Positions 1-6,717 of a stretch of 9,481 bases of DNA are shown here, in pieces. Numbering within the stretch: position 1 is the stretch's first letter; each line of letters begins with the position of its first letter. Made by a program: the position numbers and the translations under genes. Location of the stretch: assembly GCA_035315685.1 (NCBI GenBank), contig DATFXR010000060.1, positions 1 through 9,481 of the forward strand, written 5' to 3'. The notes under the pieces were generated by a model. It was not told where the DNA came from. It ran no database searches and saw only the letters and a list, made by a program, of their open reading frames with translations. Source of the DNA: QHWK01 sp035315685. GTDB taxonomy: Bacteria > Acidobacteriota > Vicinamibacteria > Vicinamibacterales > CAVVIG01.

Positions 1-193
1 GACTCGATGTTATGCGACGGATCTCTTTGGCGGTCCCCATCGCCTCCAAGGCACTCGACACCACCTGCGCGGCGCGCGCGCGGTTGGTGTCGTCAGTGGC
101 CTTGGATTCGAGGAGCTCGGCATGCGCCAGAATGATGCCGAGTTGGTTGTTCAGGCGGTGAAAGAGGAGGCGCAGTTCCGGCGTTTCGTCCAT
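1..193 (-). CDS. Small histidine-kinase-like (DHp helix) protein, 3' end outside window
   Basis: The frame is open from an ATG at 193 to the left edge, giving 64 visible residues that begin MDETPELRLLFHRLNNQLG. The segment HRLNNQLGIILAHAELLE (residues 12-29) resembles the H-box helix of histidine-kinase dimerisation/phosphotransfer domains, where H-[DE]-x-N-N-x-L is usual; His12 would be the phospho-acceptor, although the residue after it is Arg rather than the usual acidic one. The rest is predicted helical and polar, with no membrane segment. A good Shine-Dalgarno sequence (GAGGA, 199-203) lies 5 nt before the ATG, which supports this start. It follows the HTH gene by 50 bp on the same strand, so the two are probably co-transcribed. 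Whether an ATPase domain follows is not visible; the product may be a kinase or a stand-alone DHp-type phosphotransfer protein. The resemblance is by eye only. Confidence 0.6.
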   Translation of the reverse strand, partial: MDETPELRLLFHRLNNQLGIILAHAELLESKATDDTNRARAAQVVSSALEAMGTAKEIRRITSS

Positions 194-198
194 GGGTG

Positions 199-203
199 TC
201 CTC
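199..203 (-). promoter_or_regulatory. Ribosome binding site of the DHp-like gene
   Basis: GAGGA on the minus strand, 5 nt upstream of the ATG at 193. It is one of the few clear Shine-Dalgarno sequences in the window and fixes the start of the left-edge gene. Confidence 0.6.
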
Positions 204-243
204 GCCAGCAGCTCCTCGACGCTAACCGCGCGCGAGCGCACGC

Positions 244-456
244 TTAGCTCCGGCCTTCCGCCTGCCACATCGTCTGCACGGCCGGGCGCTCGGTGTTGTT
301 CGGATCGCGCCACAGCGTGTCGACGAAGATGCGGACGGAGCCACCCGCCGTGCGCACGTATTCGATCTTCCCGCTGGACAGCCAGTTGTAAATAGTTCTC
401 CGGCTGACGCCTACGAGCTCACACGCTTTCATGATCGAAATCGTTTTTCGTTCCAC
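244..456 (-). CDS. Excisionase/MerR-type helix-turn-helix DNA-binding protein
   Basis: A 70-residue protein with a GTG start. Residues 6-50 (ISIMKACELVGVSRRTIYNWLSSGKIEY followed by VRTAGGSVRIF) match the HTH_17 / excisionase-family winged HTH: helix KACELVGVS, recognition helix RRTIYNWLSSG, then a beta-wing containing GGSVRIF. The usual form of this family is about 60-75 residues, so it looks complete. The role is DNA binding, most likely as a small transcriptional regulator; no integrase is nearby, so the excisionase name describes the fold and not a proven function. GGAGG (467-471) sits 10 nt before the GTG and supports this start; an internal ATG at residue 9 would cut into the HTH. The DHp-like gene follows 50 bp downstream. 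A TGTCA-N6-TGACG site lies 74 bp upstream. Confidence 0.8.
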   Translation of the reverse strand: MERKTISIMKACELVGVSRRTIYNWLSSGKIEYVRTAGGSVRIFVDTLWRDPNNTERPAVQTMWQAEGRS

Positions 457-466
457 TTGGCAGTTG

Positions 467-471
467 CCTCC
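467..471 (-). promoter_or_regulatory. Ribosome binding site of the HTH gene
   Basis: GGAGG on the minus strand with a 10-nt spacer to the GTG at 454-456. The spacer is slightly long but the match is strong, and it favours GTG over the internal ATG. Confidence 0.5.
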
Positions 472-529
472 GTGAGGTTGTATCGGTGGCTACAGGCTGC
501 AGGTTTAGGATGTGGCGTGAATTCAACTC

Positions 530-545
530 TGTCAAGAATTTGACG
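530..545. promoter_or_regulatory. Candidate operator TGTCA-N6-TGACG upstream of HTH gene
   Basis: The 16-bp sequence TGTCAAGAATTTGACG has inverted half sites (GTCAA/TTGAC around GAAT). It overlaps the stop codon of the dehydrogenase gene and lies 74 bp upstream of the HTH gene start, a usual place for an activator or repressor site. It shares its half-site layout with the sequence at 1672-1687 directly before the response-regulator gene. The binding protein is unknown; the window's own NtrC-type regulator is one candidate. No sigma-54 -24/-12 element is visible between this site and the HTH gene. Confidence 0.35.
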
Positions 546-1473
546 TCAGGTCCATCGAGCCGTGTTCCAGATCGAGTCCCGCAATGGCGGCCCGGCCCAT
601 CGCGAGGACGGCCTCCTCAGTGCTTCCGCCAACGTGCGGCGTGCCGATGAAATTCGGCAGTCGAAGCAGCTCGAGGTCTGTCGCGGGCTCGATTGCAAAG
701 ACGTCCGCGGCTGCGCCTGCAATCCGGCCGTCACGCAGCGCCGCCGTCAGCGCGTCCTCGTCCACGATGCCGCCTCGCGCGGCGTTGATCACGACAGCGG
801 TCGACTTCATCGCCGCGAGCGCACGCGCATCGATCAGATTCCGTGTGGAATCGTCCAGCGGTACGTGCACGGTGACGATGTCTGACTCGCGCAGGAGGGT
901 GTCGAGCGCCACCGCGCGCACGCCGTGCGCGCGATAGAACTCCTCGTAGTCCACGATGTCATGCGCGAGAACCGTTGCGCCGAAGGCAACGCATAATCGC
1001 GCGACCGTCTTGCCGACGTGACCGCAGCCGACGACGCCGACGGTTGCCGAGGAGATCTGACGCCCGCCGCCGGCGCTCCACCGTCCCTCCCGCAGATCGA
1101 TCGCCAGCGGCACGATGCGACGGCACAGCGCGATCATCAATGCGATCGTGAGCTCGGCGACCGACTGCCGGTTCACGCCAGGAGTCCACCGAACGCTGAC
1201 GCCGTGTCGCCGCGCGGCATCGAGATCGATCATGTCCAGGCCGACACCGTACTTGCTGACGACGCGCAAACCCGGCAGCGCATCGAACACTTGCTCGTCG
1301 AGCACCTCGAGGCCGGTGATCGCCTTGTCGTGACCGCGAAGGAAACCGATGACGTCGTCGCCTCTGAGCGGCTGTCGCGTGTCGTTGAAGACAGCGTCGG
1401 GGTGGCGCTCAGTCAGTTCGCGCCGGAGAGTCGGATGCTTTGGAAATGAATGCGAAGCGACGGCGACGGACAC
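532..1473 (-). CDS. D-2-hydroxyacid dehydrogenase, phosphoglycerate-dehydrogenase-like
   Basis: A cytosolic NAD-dependent oxidoreductase that would interconvert a D-2-hydroxyacid and its 2-keto acid. From the GTG at 1473 it has 313 residues, the usual single-subunit size without an ACT domain. Visible landmarks are the substrate-loop motif SKYGVGLD (73-80), the Rossmann motif GCGHVG (149-154) with Asp172 at the end of the second strand favouring NAD over NADP, catalytic Arg233 in NAARGG, Glu262 in FAIEP and His280 in TPHVGG. The substrate cannot be read off; 3-phosphoglycerate is the nearest family guess. The frame stays open upstream to an ATG at 1575, but that extension (repeats of IPNP-S) is merely translated heptamer array and matches nothing in the family, so I reject it. 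No Shine-Dalgarno sequence precedes the GTG; a TACGAT hexamer lies 6 nt before it. The gene is alone and divergent from the response regulator. Confidence 0.85.
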   Translation of the reverse strand: MSVAVASHSFPKHPTLRRELTERHPDAVFNDTRQPLRGDDVIGFLRGHDKAITGLEVLDEQVFDALPGLRVVSKYGVGLDMIDLDAARRHGVSVRWTPGVNRQSVAELTIALMIALCRRIVPLAIDLREGRWSAGGGRQISSATVGVVGCGHVGKTVARLCVAFGATVLAHDIVDYEEFYRAHGVRAVALDTLLRESDIVTVHVPLDDSTRNLIDARALAAMKSTAVVINAARGGIVDEDALTAALRDGRIAGAAADVFAIEPATDLELLRLPNFIGTPHVGGSTEEAVLAMGRAAIAGLDLEHGSMDLTSNS

Positions 1474-1479
1474 GCGGGG

Positions 1480-1485
1480 ATCGTA
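1480..1485 (-). promoter_or_regulatory. Candidate -10 box (TACGAT) for a leaderless dehydrogenase mRNA
   Basis: TACGAT on the minus strand ends 6 nt before the GTG at 1473, the distance expected if transcription starts at the start codon. There is no Shine-Dalgarno sequence. A -35 element would fall at the edge of the heptamer array and none is recognisable. It is similar in placement to the TAGAAT hexamers at 3172 and 5081. Confidence 0.3.
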
Positions 1486-1487
1486 CC

Positions 1488-1557
1488 GGGAATCGGGATT
1501 TGGGATTTGGGATTTGGGATTCGGGATTCGGGATTCGGGATTCGGGATTCGGGATTT
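1488..1557 (+). repeat. Heptamer tandem array, ten GGGATTY-type units
   Basis: Ten perfectly phased 7-bp units with no interruptions: GGGAATC, three GGGATTT, five GGGATTC and a final GGGATTT, followed by a degenerate GGTTTCG. The G-runs on the plus strand are separated by 4-nt loops, which meets the standard G-quadruplex pattern. It lies in the divergent space between the dehydrogenase and response-regulator genes, starting 15 bp upstream of the dehydrogenase start. In the dehydrogenase frame it reads as repeated IPNP-S residues because three units make 21 nt. Confidence 0.95.
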
Positions 1558-1606
1558 GGTTTCGGCGCGGTTCAAGGTATGAGTCGTGTCGTCCTTCCAT
1601 GTCCTC

Positions 1607-1640
1607 GACTCCCGACTCCCGGCTCCCGGCTCCGATTCCC
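1607..1640 (-). repeat. Degenerate heptamer array in opposite orientation
   Basis: On the plus strand: GACTCCC twice, GGCTCCC, a 6-bp GGCTCC, then GATTCCC. On the minus strand these read GGGAATC, GGAGCC, GGGAGCC and GGGAGTC twice, a GGGANNC relative of the array at 1488-1557. The two arrays face each other across 49 bp, so a transcript or single strand through the region could form a long imperfect hairpin. More degenerate than the first array. Confidence 0.75.
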
Positions 1641-1671
1641 GATCTCAGGGCCCCCGATACGCATCACTTTG

Positions 1672-1687
1672 TGTCAAAATTCTGGCA
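1672..1687. promoter_or_regulatory. Candidate operator TGTCA-N6-TGGCA before response-regulator gene
   Basis: TGTCAAAATTCTGGCA is an imperfect 16-bp palindrome (six of eight pairs symmetric) that ends 10 bp before the ATG at 1698. Its position would suit autoregulation by repression. It has the same TGTCA-N6-TGNCR form as the site at 530-545. The TGGCAC within it resembles a sigma-54 -24 element, but no GC occurs 12 bp downstream, so I do not call a sigma-54 promoter. Confidence 0.4.
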
Positions 1688-1697
1688 CTGCATCTAA

Positions 1698-3116
<1,419 letters not shown>

Positions 3117-3171
3117 GAAAAGCCGGCGGGGTTTTGGCGACCCGGACACGGGGCAGGTGGAGCGGACACCG

Positions 3172-3177
3172 TAGAAT
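3172..3177 (+). promoter_or_regulatory. Candidate -10 box (TAGAAT) for a leaderless transcript
   Basis: TAGAAT ends 6 nt before the ATG at 3184. No Shine-Dalgarno sequence is present, so a transcript starting at the A of the ATG is plausible. The surrounding octamer TAGAATAG recurs, on the minus strand, before the HAD gene (TAGAAT at 5081-5086). The -35 region (about 3149-3154) is not recognisable. Confidence 0.4.
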
Positions 3178-3183
3178 AGTCCA

Positions 3184-3891
3184 ATGCCGCCGCGCTTCGC
3201 CTACTGGACGATCCTCATCGACGGCCAGCCGACGGCGTTCCGCGCGCGCGATCAGCAGGAACTGCTGCCGACAATCGCTCAGCTGAAGCGCACCAACGAA
3301 CACGTCCTCTTGAAATGGTTCGCGCACGGACGGTTGTGGGATTCGCCGGAGGCACAGCGCGCCGCCGAGCACCGCCCTCGTCCGCCGCGCGAGAAACGCG
3401 ACCGCGACTGGCGCCCGGGCGGACAGCACAAGGATCCCCGCGCGCGCTTTGACAAGGAAGCGCAGCGCCGGAAGAAGCGCGAGCAGCGCGCGAACTGGAG
3501 CGCTTCCAGACCGCCGGGCGGATCCGATCGCGATCGAGGCCAGGCCGGCTCGCGGCCTCCACGCCCTGATCGACCCTGGCGCGACAAACCCGCCGGCCCG
3601 CCGCGAGGCGCTCGCCCCTGGAAGGATCGGCCGCCTCGTCCGCCGCGCGACCAACGGCCGTCCTCCAATCGCGAGTGGCGCGGCGGCGAACGAGCGCCCC
3701 ATCACGGAACGCGTCCGTATCGCAAGCCCTGGCAGCATGCTTCGAGCGGTCCACCGCGCGGCGATCGCAAGCCGTGGCAAAAGCCCGCAGACCGCCCGCG
3801 CGGTGATCGACCGAAGCGGAGCGACCAACCGCAGCGCGGTGGCGAGCGGCCGTGGAGGAAACGCAAGGACGAGCCGCCCGACGAGAGCTGA
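3184..3891 (+). CDS. Protein with small N-terminal domain and long basic Arg/Pro-rich tail
   Basis: A 235-residue product with no family I can name. Residues 1-60 look folded: two short strands (FAYWTILIDGQPTAFRA), a helix (DQQELLPTIAQLKRT) and a strand (HVLLKWFAHGRLW). From about residue 62 to the end the chain is low-complexity, rich in Arg, Pro, Gly, Lys, Asp and Trp, and surely disordered. Recurring pieces are PPRG, RPWRDK/RPWKDR, RKPWQ and PRGDR, similar in flavour to RGG/RPW-type nucleic-acid-binding tails; the last residues (DEPPDES) are acidic. There is no signal peptide or membrane segment. Binding to RNA or another polyanion is inference. The codon pattern remains coding-like (GC in third positions), but long antisense frames across the same stretch mean the tail deserves proteomic or comparative support. 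The gene starts 67 bp after the response regulator, probably with its own promoter. Confidence 0.75.
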   Translation: MPPRFAYWTILIDGQPTAFRARDQQELLPTIAQLKRTNEHVLLKWFAHGRLWDSPEAQRAAEHRPRPPREKRDRDWRPGGQHKDPRARFDKEAQRRKKREQRANWSASRPPGGSDRDRGQAGSRPPRPDRPWRDKPAGPPRGARPWKDRPPRPPRDQRPSSNREWRGGERAPHHGTRPYRKPWQHASSGPPRGDRKPWQKPADRPRGDRPKRSDQPQRGGERPWRKRKDEPPDES

Positions 3892-3919
3892 CGCCGTGAC
3901 GCCAGGCGGGAGTCGATCG

Positions 3920-4330
3920 ATGACTGTCGTCACCCACGTCGTCCTGATGAAGCCGCAGCCGGATCTGTCGGAGGCGGATCGAGACGCGTTCATTGCCGCC
4001 TTCGAACGCGCCGTTCGCGAGATCCCGTCGATCCGTGCCGTGCGCATCGGGCGTCGCGTGACGCATGGCGCGGGCTACGAGGCGTTCGCACGCGATGCGG
4101 CAGATTACGTTGCGCTGATCGATTTCGACGACCTCGACGGACTGCAGGCGTACCTCCGGCATCCCGCGCACGGCGAGCTCGGCGCACGTTTTGGGGCGTC
4201 CCTGAGTTCAGCGCTGGTCGTGGACTTCGAAGCCGGAGGGATCGAGGCGCTGCGCGCCGGATGGTCTTTCAGTCGAAGCGCGGCGACGGTTAGGCGCGCG
4301 CCGTTTCCTTCAGGCCCAGCAATCGCTTGA
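3920..4330 (+). CDS. Dabb (stress-responsive A/B barrel) domain protein
   Basis: A 136-residue protein whose first 100 residues match the Dabb ferredoxin-like fold: an opening strand THVVLMKPQP, a helix SEADRDAFIAAFERAV, the IPSIRAVRIGRRV segment, the strand ADYVALIDFDDLDGLQAYL and the hallmark HPAHGEL near residue 90. Dabb proteins are small dimeric barrels; some are enzymes or stress proteins, but most bacterial members have no assigned role. The ATG at 3920 puts the first strand at the normal distance; an in-frame GTG at 3896 is an alternative and would add eight residues. The start lies 28 bp after the Arg/Pro-rich gene, so the two probably share a transcript. The C-terminal tail beyond the domain (about 35 residues) is basic and its last 41 bp run antisense into the end of the HAD gene. 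Confidence 0.8.
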   Translation: MTVVTHVVLMKPQPDLSEADRDAFIAAFERAVREIPSIRAVRIGRRVTHGAGYEAFARDAADYVALIDFDDLDGLQAYLRHPAHGELGARFGASLSSALVVDFEAGGIEALRAGWSFSRSAATVRRAPFPSGPAIA

Positions 4331-5072
4331 CGCGATCGACGACGCCGGTCGACTCCTGTTCCTTGGAGTCGACCTTGACGAGGATGTCGAGGCATTCTCC
4401 AAGGGTCTTCACGACGCCGATGCCCAGCCGGCGCGCCGCTCCCGGCAGCAGCTGTTCGTCGTCGCGCCACACCAGAATCGCGCGGGCTCGTGAATCGACG
4501 ACGACATCGAGGCAGTTCTCGGGCCGATCGTCGACGACGACATCGAGGCCCAGTGCGGCGGCGATTCGGCCACGCGATCCCCTCACGACGTACACGCTCG
4601 GCAGCGTGAAGCCTTTCGACTCGAGCCAGCGCTGGCTCTGCAGCTGCGCGGTCACGCCGGCGGTCTCTGGCCGCTTGGTCAGAAAAATCACTTCCCAGTG
4701 TCTCTCGTCCGCAATCGATGCCAGGCGCGCGACGATGCCGGGCTCGGTCTCACTGAGCGTCTGCCAGAAGTTCTCGATCGATTCGATGTGACGCCACAGC
4801 TTCCGCTGCTGTCGTGCCGACATGTTCATCCGCAGCAGCGGCGGCACGTTGTCCGGCGACGTTTCGGCAGCCGCCTGTGCGGGACTCGTCGATTCGGGTG
4901 GCGTCTCGCCCTGACCGCTGCCGCTCGGCGTGGCGCTCGGACTCGAGGTGACCTCGCGGTCAGGAGGGCGGCGCGGCATCGGCCGGCCGAAGAGCATCTC
5001 GGCCTGGCGGACCAGTTCTCCCTCCATGTCCGCGAGAACGCCGTCCATGTCGAAGGCGATGCGAAGCGGCAA
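4290..5072 (-). CDS. HAD-family phosphatase, 5'-nucleotidase (NT5C)-like
   Basis: A 260-residue haloacid-dehalogenase-superfamily protein. Motif I is FDMDGVLAD (7-15; nucleophile Asp8, acid/base Asp10), motif II is Thr132 in IFLTKRPE, and motif IV is the pair Asp181/Asp182 in VVDDRPENC. The DMDGVLAD motif with a small helical cap resembles the deoxyribonucleotidase NT5C family, so dephosphorylation of a nucleotide or another small phosphoester is the best guess; the substrate is not determined. An insert of about 40 residues (36-78), rich in Ser, Pro, Thr, Ala and Gly, sits in the cap where family members are shorter. The start is TTG at 5072: it puts motif I at the normal N-terminal distance, and there is no better start. 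A TAGAAT hexamer lies 8 nt upstream. The 3' end overlaps the convergent Dabb gene. Confidence 0.8.
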   Translation of the reverse strand: MPLRIAFDMDGVLADMEGELVRQAEMLFGRPMPRRPPDREVTSSPSATPSGSGQGETPPESTSPAQAAAETSPDNVPPLLRMNMSARQQRKLWRHIESIENFWQTLSETEPGIVARLASIADERHWEVIFLTKRPETAGVTAQLQSQRWLESKGFTLPSVYVVRGSRGRIAAALGLDVVVDDRPENCLDVVVDSRARAILVWRDDEQLLPGAARRLGIGVVKTLGECLDILVKVDSKEQESTGVVDRVKRLLGLKETARA

Positions 5073-5080
5073 GACTGTCT

Positions 5081-5086
5081 ATTCTA
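5081..5086 (-). promoter_or_regulatory. Candidate -10 box (TAGAAT) for the HAD gene
   Basis: TAGAAT on the minus strand, 8 nt before the TTG start at 5072, inside the 55-bp gap after the beta-barrel gene. No Shine-Dalgarno sequence is seen. The following bases (AGACAG) resemble those after the hexamer at 3172-3177 (AGTCCA). Suggests a near-leaderless transcript separate from the beta-barrel gene. Confidence 0.4.
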
Positions 5087-5127
5087 TCGGGATCTTCGGG
5101 TCGTGACTGCGACCGGCGGCGCGAAGC

Positions 5128-6390
5128 CTAGAAGCCGTAGGTCACCGCTGCGCCGAAGATCAGATCGCTGTATCGATGCGACGCGACGTCGGATGCCCTG
5201 TCGGTATGGTCGATGTTGAATCCAAGCCGAACGTCTCGCCCGAGGTGGTATCCGACGCCGCCGCCGTACGAGCTCACGTCGTCCACGCGACCGGGTACCG
5301 TGACCCCGATCGCCTGGCGATCGGTGTAGGCGAGCGTCGCGAACGATCCACGAACGATGGCATCGAGCGGGCCGTAAATCTGCTGCTGGACCGATCCGCC
5401 AACGCGGGTCTGCACGTAGTACGCCTGGCCGACGTCGTACGAGTATTGGACGTCCCGGCCGAGATCGAACGCGAAGCGCGTCGCTTCCAGCAGCGTGTAC
5501 GAGAGGCTGGCGCTCGCCGTCGGGCCCCGGTAGGCCTGGAGACTCTGCAAGTCGGGGCGGAAGTCGGTGAATCCGAAGGAAGCACTCCCTCGAATCAACG
5601 CAAACTTGTCGAAGAAAACCGCACCGGAAACAGTGGACTGGGTCGAGTTGCGGAGTGGCGAGTACTGGAATCGATCGTCTGCTCTGGTAGCCGTCAGCGA
5701 CAGGGATGTGAGCGGTGTGAGCTGGTATCGCAGCGAGAGACCGCCACCCGTCCTCGTGTGATCGAGCTCGGTCTGCAGGTTGGCGTCGTTGTAGAACTCC
5801 GCGCTGTCGTAGTCCGTGCCCTGACGCTCCAGGATCACGCCGACATAGGTCTTGGACAGCATCCTGTACTCGACGAGTCCGGTCAGCTTCGTTTCCGCCC
5901 GCTCGGCCCGTGTGTCGATCTCGAGGTTCGGACGATCGCGGGCGTTGCGACGGGCCGCGTCGATCTTGAACCCGAACCGCGCGAGAGGAACACGCCAGCC
6001 CACCGTGTAGCCAGTGCTCGCGTTCCGCTCGCTCGCGTACGTCTGGTACCAGATCAAATCCTCGACGACGCGTCCGACCACCCACGTTTCGCCGACGCGC
6101 AGCCAGAGATCAGCCGCGGGTGAGAGAGTAAACGTGAAATCGCTCTTCGGGTTTTGATCGTCCGGCTCGTTGAAGATGTTGCTGTCGACGCCGATGTTCG
6201 TCATCGCGACGGTTGGGTTCATCCACAGCGGCCCCAGCCGAACGCGCACCCGCGCCGGATCCGGTTCGTCGACGTTTTGTGCCGCCGCCTGACGAGCGAA
6301 GAGAATCGCGGCGATGGCGAGCACCCTCACCATGCGCGTGCGTATCACCGCCGCCGTGACAGGCCGGAAGCCGTTCGTCATTGTGTGCAT
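5128..6390 (-). CDS. Outer-membrane beta-barrel protein
   Basis: A protein of about 420 residues with a signal peptide and a barrel of alternating amphipathic strands. The hydrophobic core VRVLAIAAILFA is followed by RQAAAQ, a signal peptidase I site giving a mature N-terminus QNVDEPDP. The mature chain is rich in Tyr, Arg, Thr and aromatic-ended strands (VGWRVPLARFGFKID, TGGGLSLRYQLTPL, VSGAVFFDKFALIRGSASFGF) and ends in AAVTYGF, the C-terminal Phe signal for BAM insertion. It fits the outer-membrane beta-barrel superfamily of unknown function, such as those accompanying exopolysaccharide loci; no pore specificity can be inferred. Start choice is open: ATG at 6390 or 6381 gives a reasonable signal peptide, ATG at 6330 is shorter, and GTG at 6483 adds an unlikely Arg-rich extension. 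No convincing Shine-Dalgarno sequence helps. The SurA-like chaperone 2 kb upstream could escort such a protein. Confidence 0.8.
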   Translation of the reverse strand: MHTMTNGFRPVTAAVIRTRMVRVLAIAAILFARQAAAQNVDEPDPARVRVRLGPLWMNPTVAMTNIGVDSNIFNEPDDQNPKSDFTFTLSPAADLWLRVGETWVVGRVVEDLIWYQTYASERNASTGYTVGWRVPLARFGFKIDAARRNARDRPNLEIDTRAERAETKLTGLVEYRMLSKTYVGVILERQGTDYDSAEFYNDANLQTELDHTRTGGGLSLRYQLTPLTSLSLTATRADDRFQYSPLRNSTQSTVSGAVFFDKFALIRGSASFGFTDFRPDLQSLQAYRGPTASASLSYTLLEATRFAFDLGRDVQYSYDVGQAYYVQTRVGGSVQQQIYGPLDAIVRGSFATLAYTDRQAIGVTVPGRVDDVSSYGGGVGYHLGRDVRLGFNIDHTDRASDVASHRYSDLIFGAAVTYGF

Positions 6391-6572
6391 TGTTACGACC
6401 GCTCGGGTGGCGGACATCCGACGAAATGACCATCGCCGGCGACAGGCCGGGGAGAGCGAAAAACGCCGACGGCACGACGGCACTCGAGGAACAAGGCTTC
6501 ACCCTGTGACTTACAGTTCGGCGGCTGGTCGAGGGACGCAACCCGCGAAGGAAGTCGGGGTGGGCGTCAGTG

Positions 6573-6596
6573 CGCGCGTCACACGCAGGACGCGCG
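6573..6596. repeat. GC-rich inverted repeat, 8-bp perfect arms
   Basis: CGCGCGTC (6573-6580), an 8-nt spacer ACACGCAG, then GACGCGCG (6589-6596). It would fold into a stable hairpin in either strand. It lies about 120 bp downstream of the dus stop on the minus strand, but no T-run follows on either strand, so an intrinsic terminator is not supported; a protein-binding site or an attenuating hairpin is equally possible. Confidence 0.5.
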
Positions 6597-6645
6597 GACA
6601 GAGCGGTTGCAGACGAACCGCGGTCGTATCGGCCACGCCAGGTTC

Positions 6646-6659
6646 CCTCTATATAGAGG
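6646..6659. promoter_or_regulatory. Perfect 14-bp palindrome CCTCTATATAGAGG
   Basis: A spacer-free palindrome whose TATATA core stands out in the GC-rich surroundings. It lies 59 bp downstream of the dus stop and about 260 bp upstream of the beta-barrel start. It could bind a dimeric regulator, or the core could act as a -10 box in either direction; no -35 partner is evident. Confidence 0.45.
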
Positions 6660-6717
6660 CGGCCGGATCTCTCGCCCCGGGCACAGCGGGCCATGCAAAT
6701 GATACACGGCGATCGGC

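Larger units (their letters stand above)
6391..6717. other. Non-coding stretch between dus and beta-barrel genes
   Basis: About 330 bp without a supported gene. It holds a perfect 14-bp palindrome with an AT core (6646-6659), a GC-rich inverted repeat (6573-6596) and, presumably, the beta-barrel promoter. The part from 6391 to 6483 stays open in the beta-barrel frame and could be its N-terminus if GTG 6483 were used. No RNA gene is recognisable. Confidence 0.6.

Noticed and set aside
244..456. Excisionase of an integrated element
   Set aside because: The fold fits, but there is no integrase, attachment-site duplication or phage gene nearby, so a general small regulator is the safer call.
1488..1557. 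CRISPR array
   Set aside because: Units are 7 bp, contiguous, and without spacers.
1683..1697. Sigma-54 promoter before the response-regulator gene (TGGCAC)
   Set aside because: The required GC at -12 is missing; at the correct spacing the bases are AA, just before the ATG.
3215..4171. Second long minus-strand frame over the same region (about 318 codons)
   Set aside because: Same reasoning; its composition is that of an off-frame GC-rich translation (Arg, Ala, Asp, Gly) and no start signal or domain is visible.
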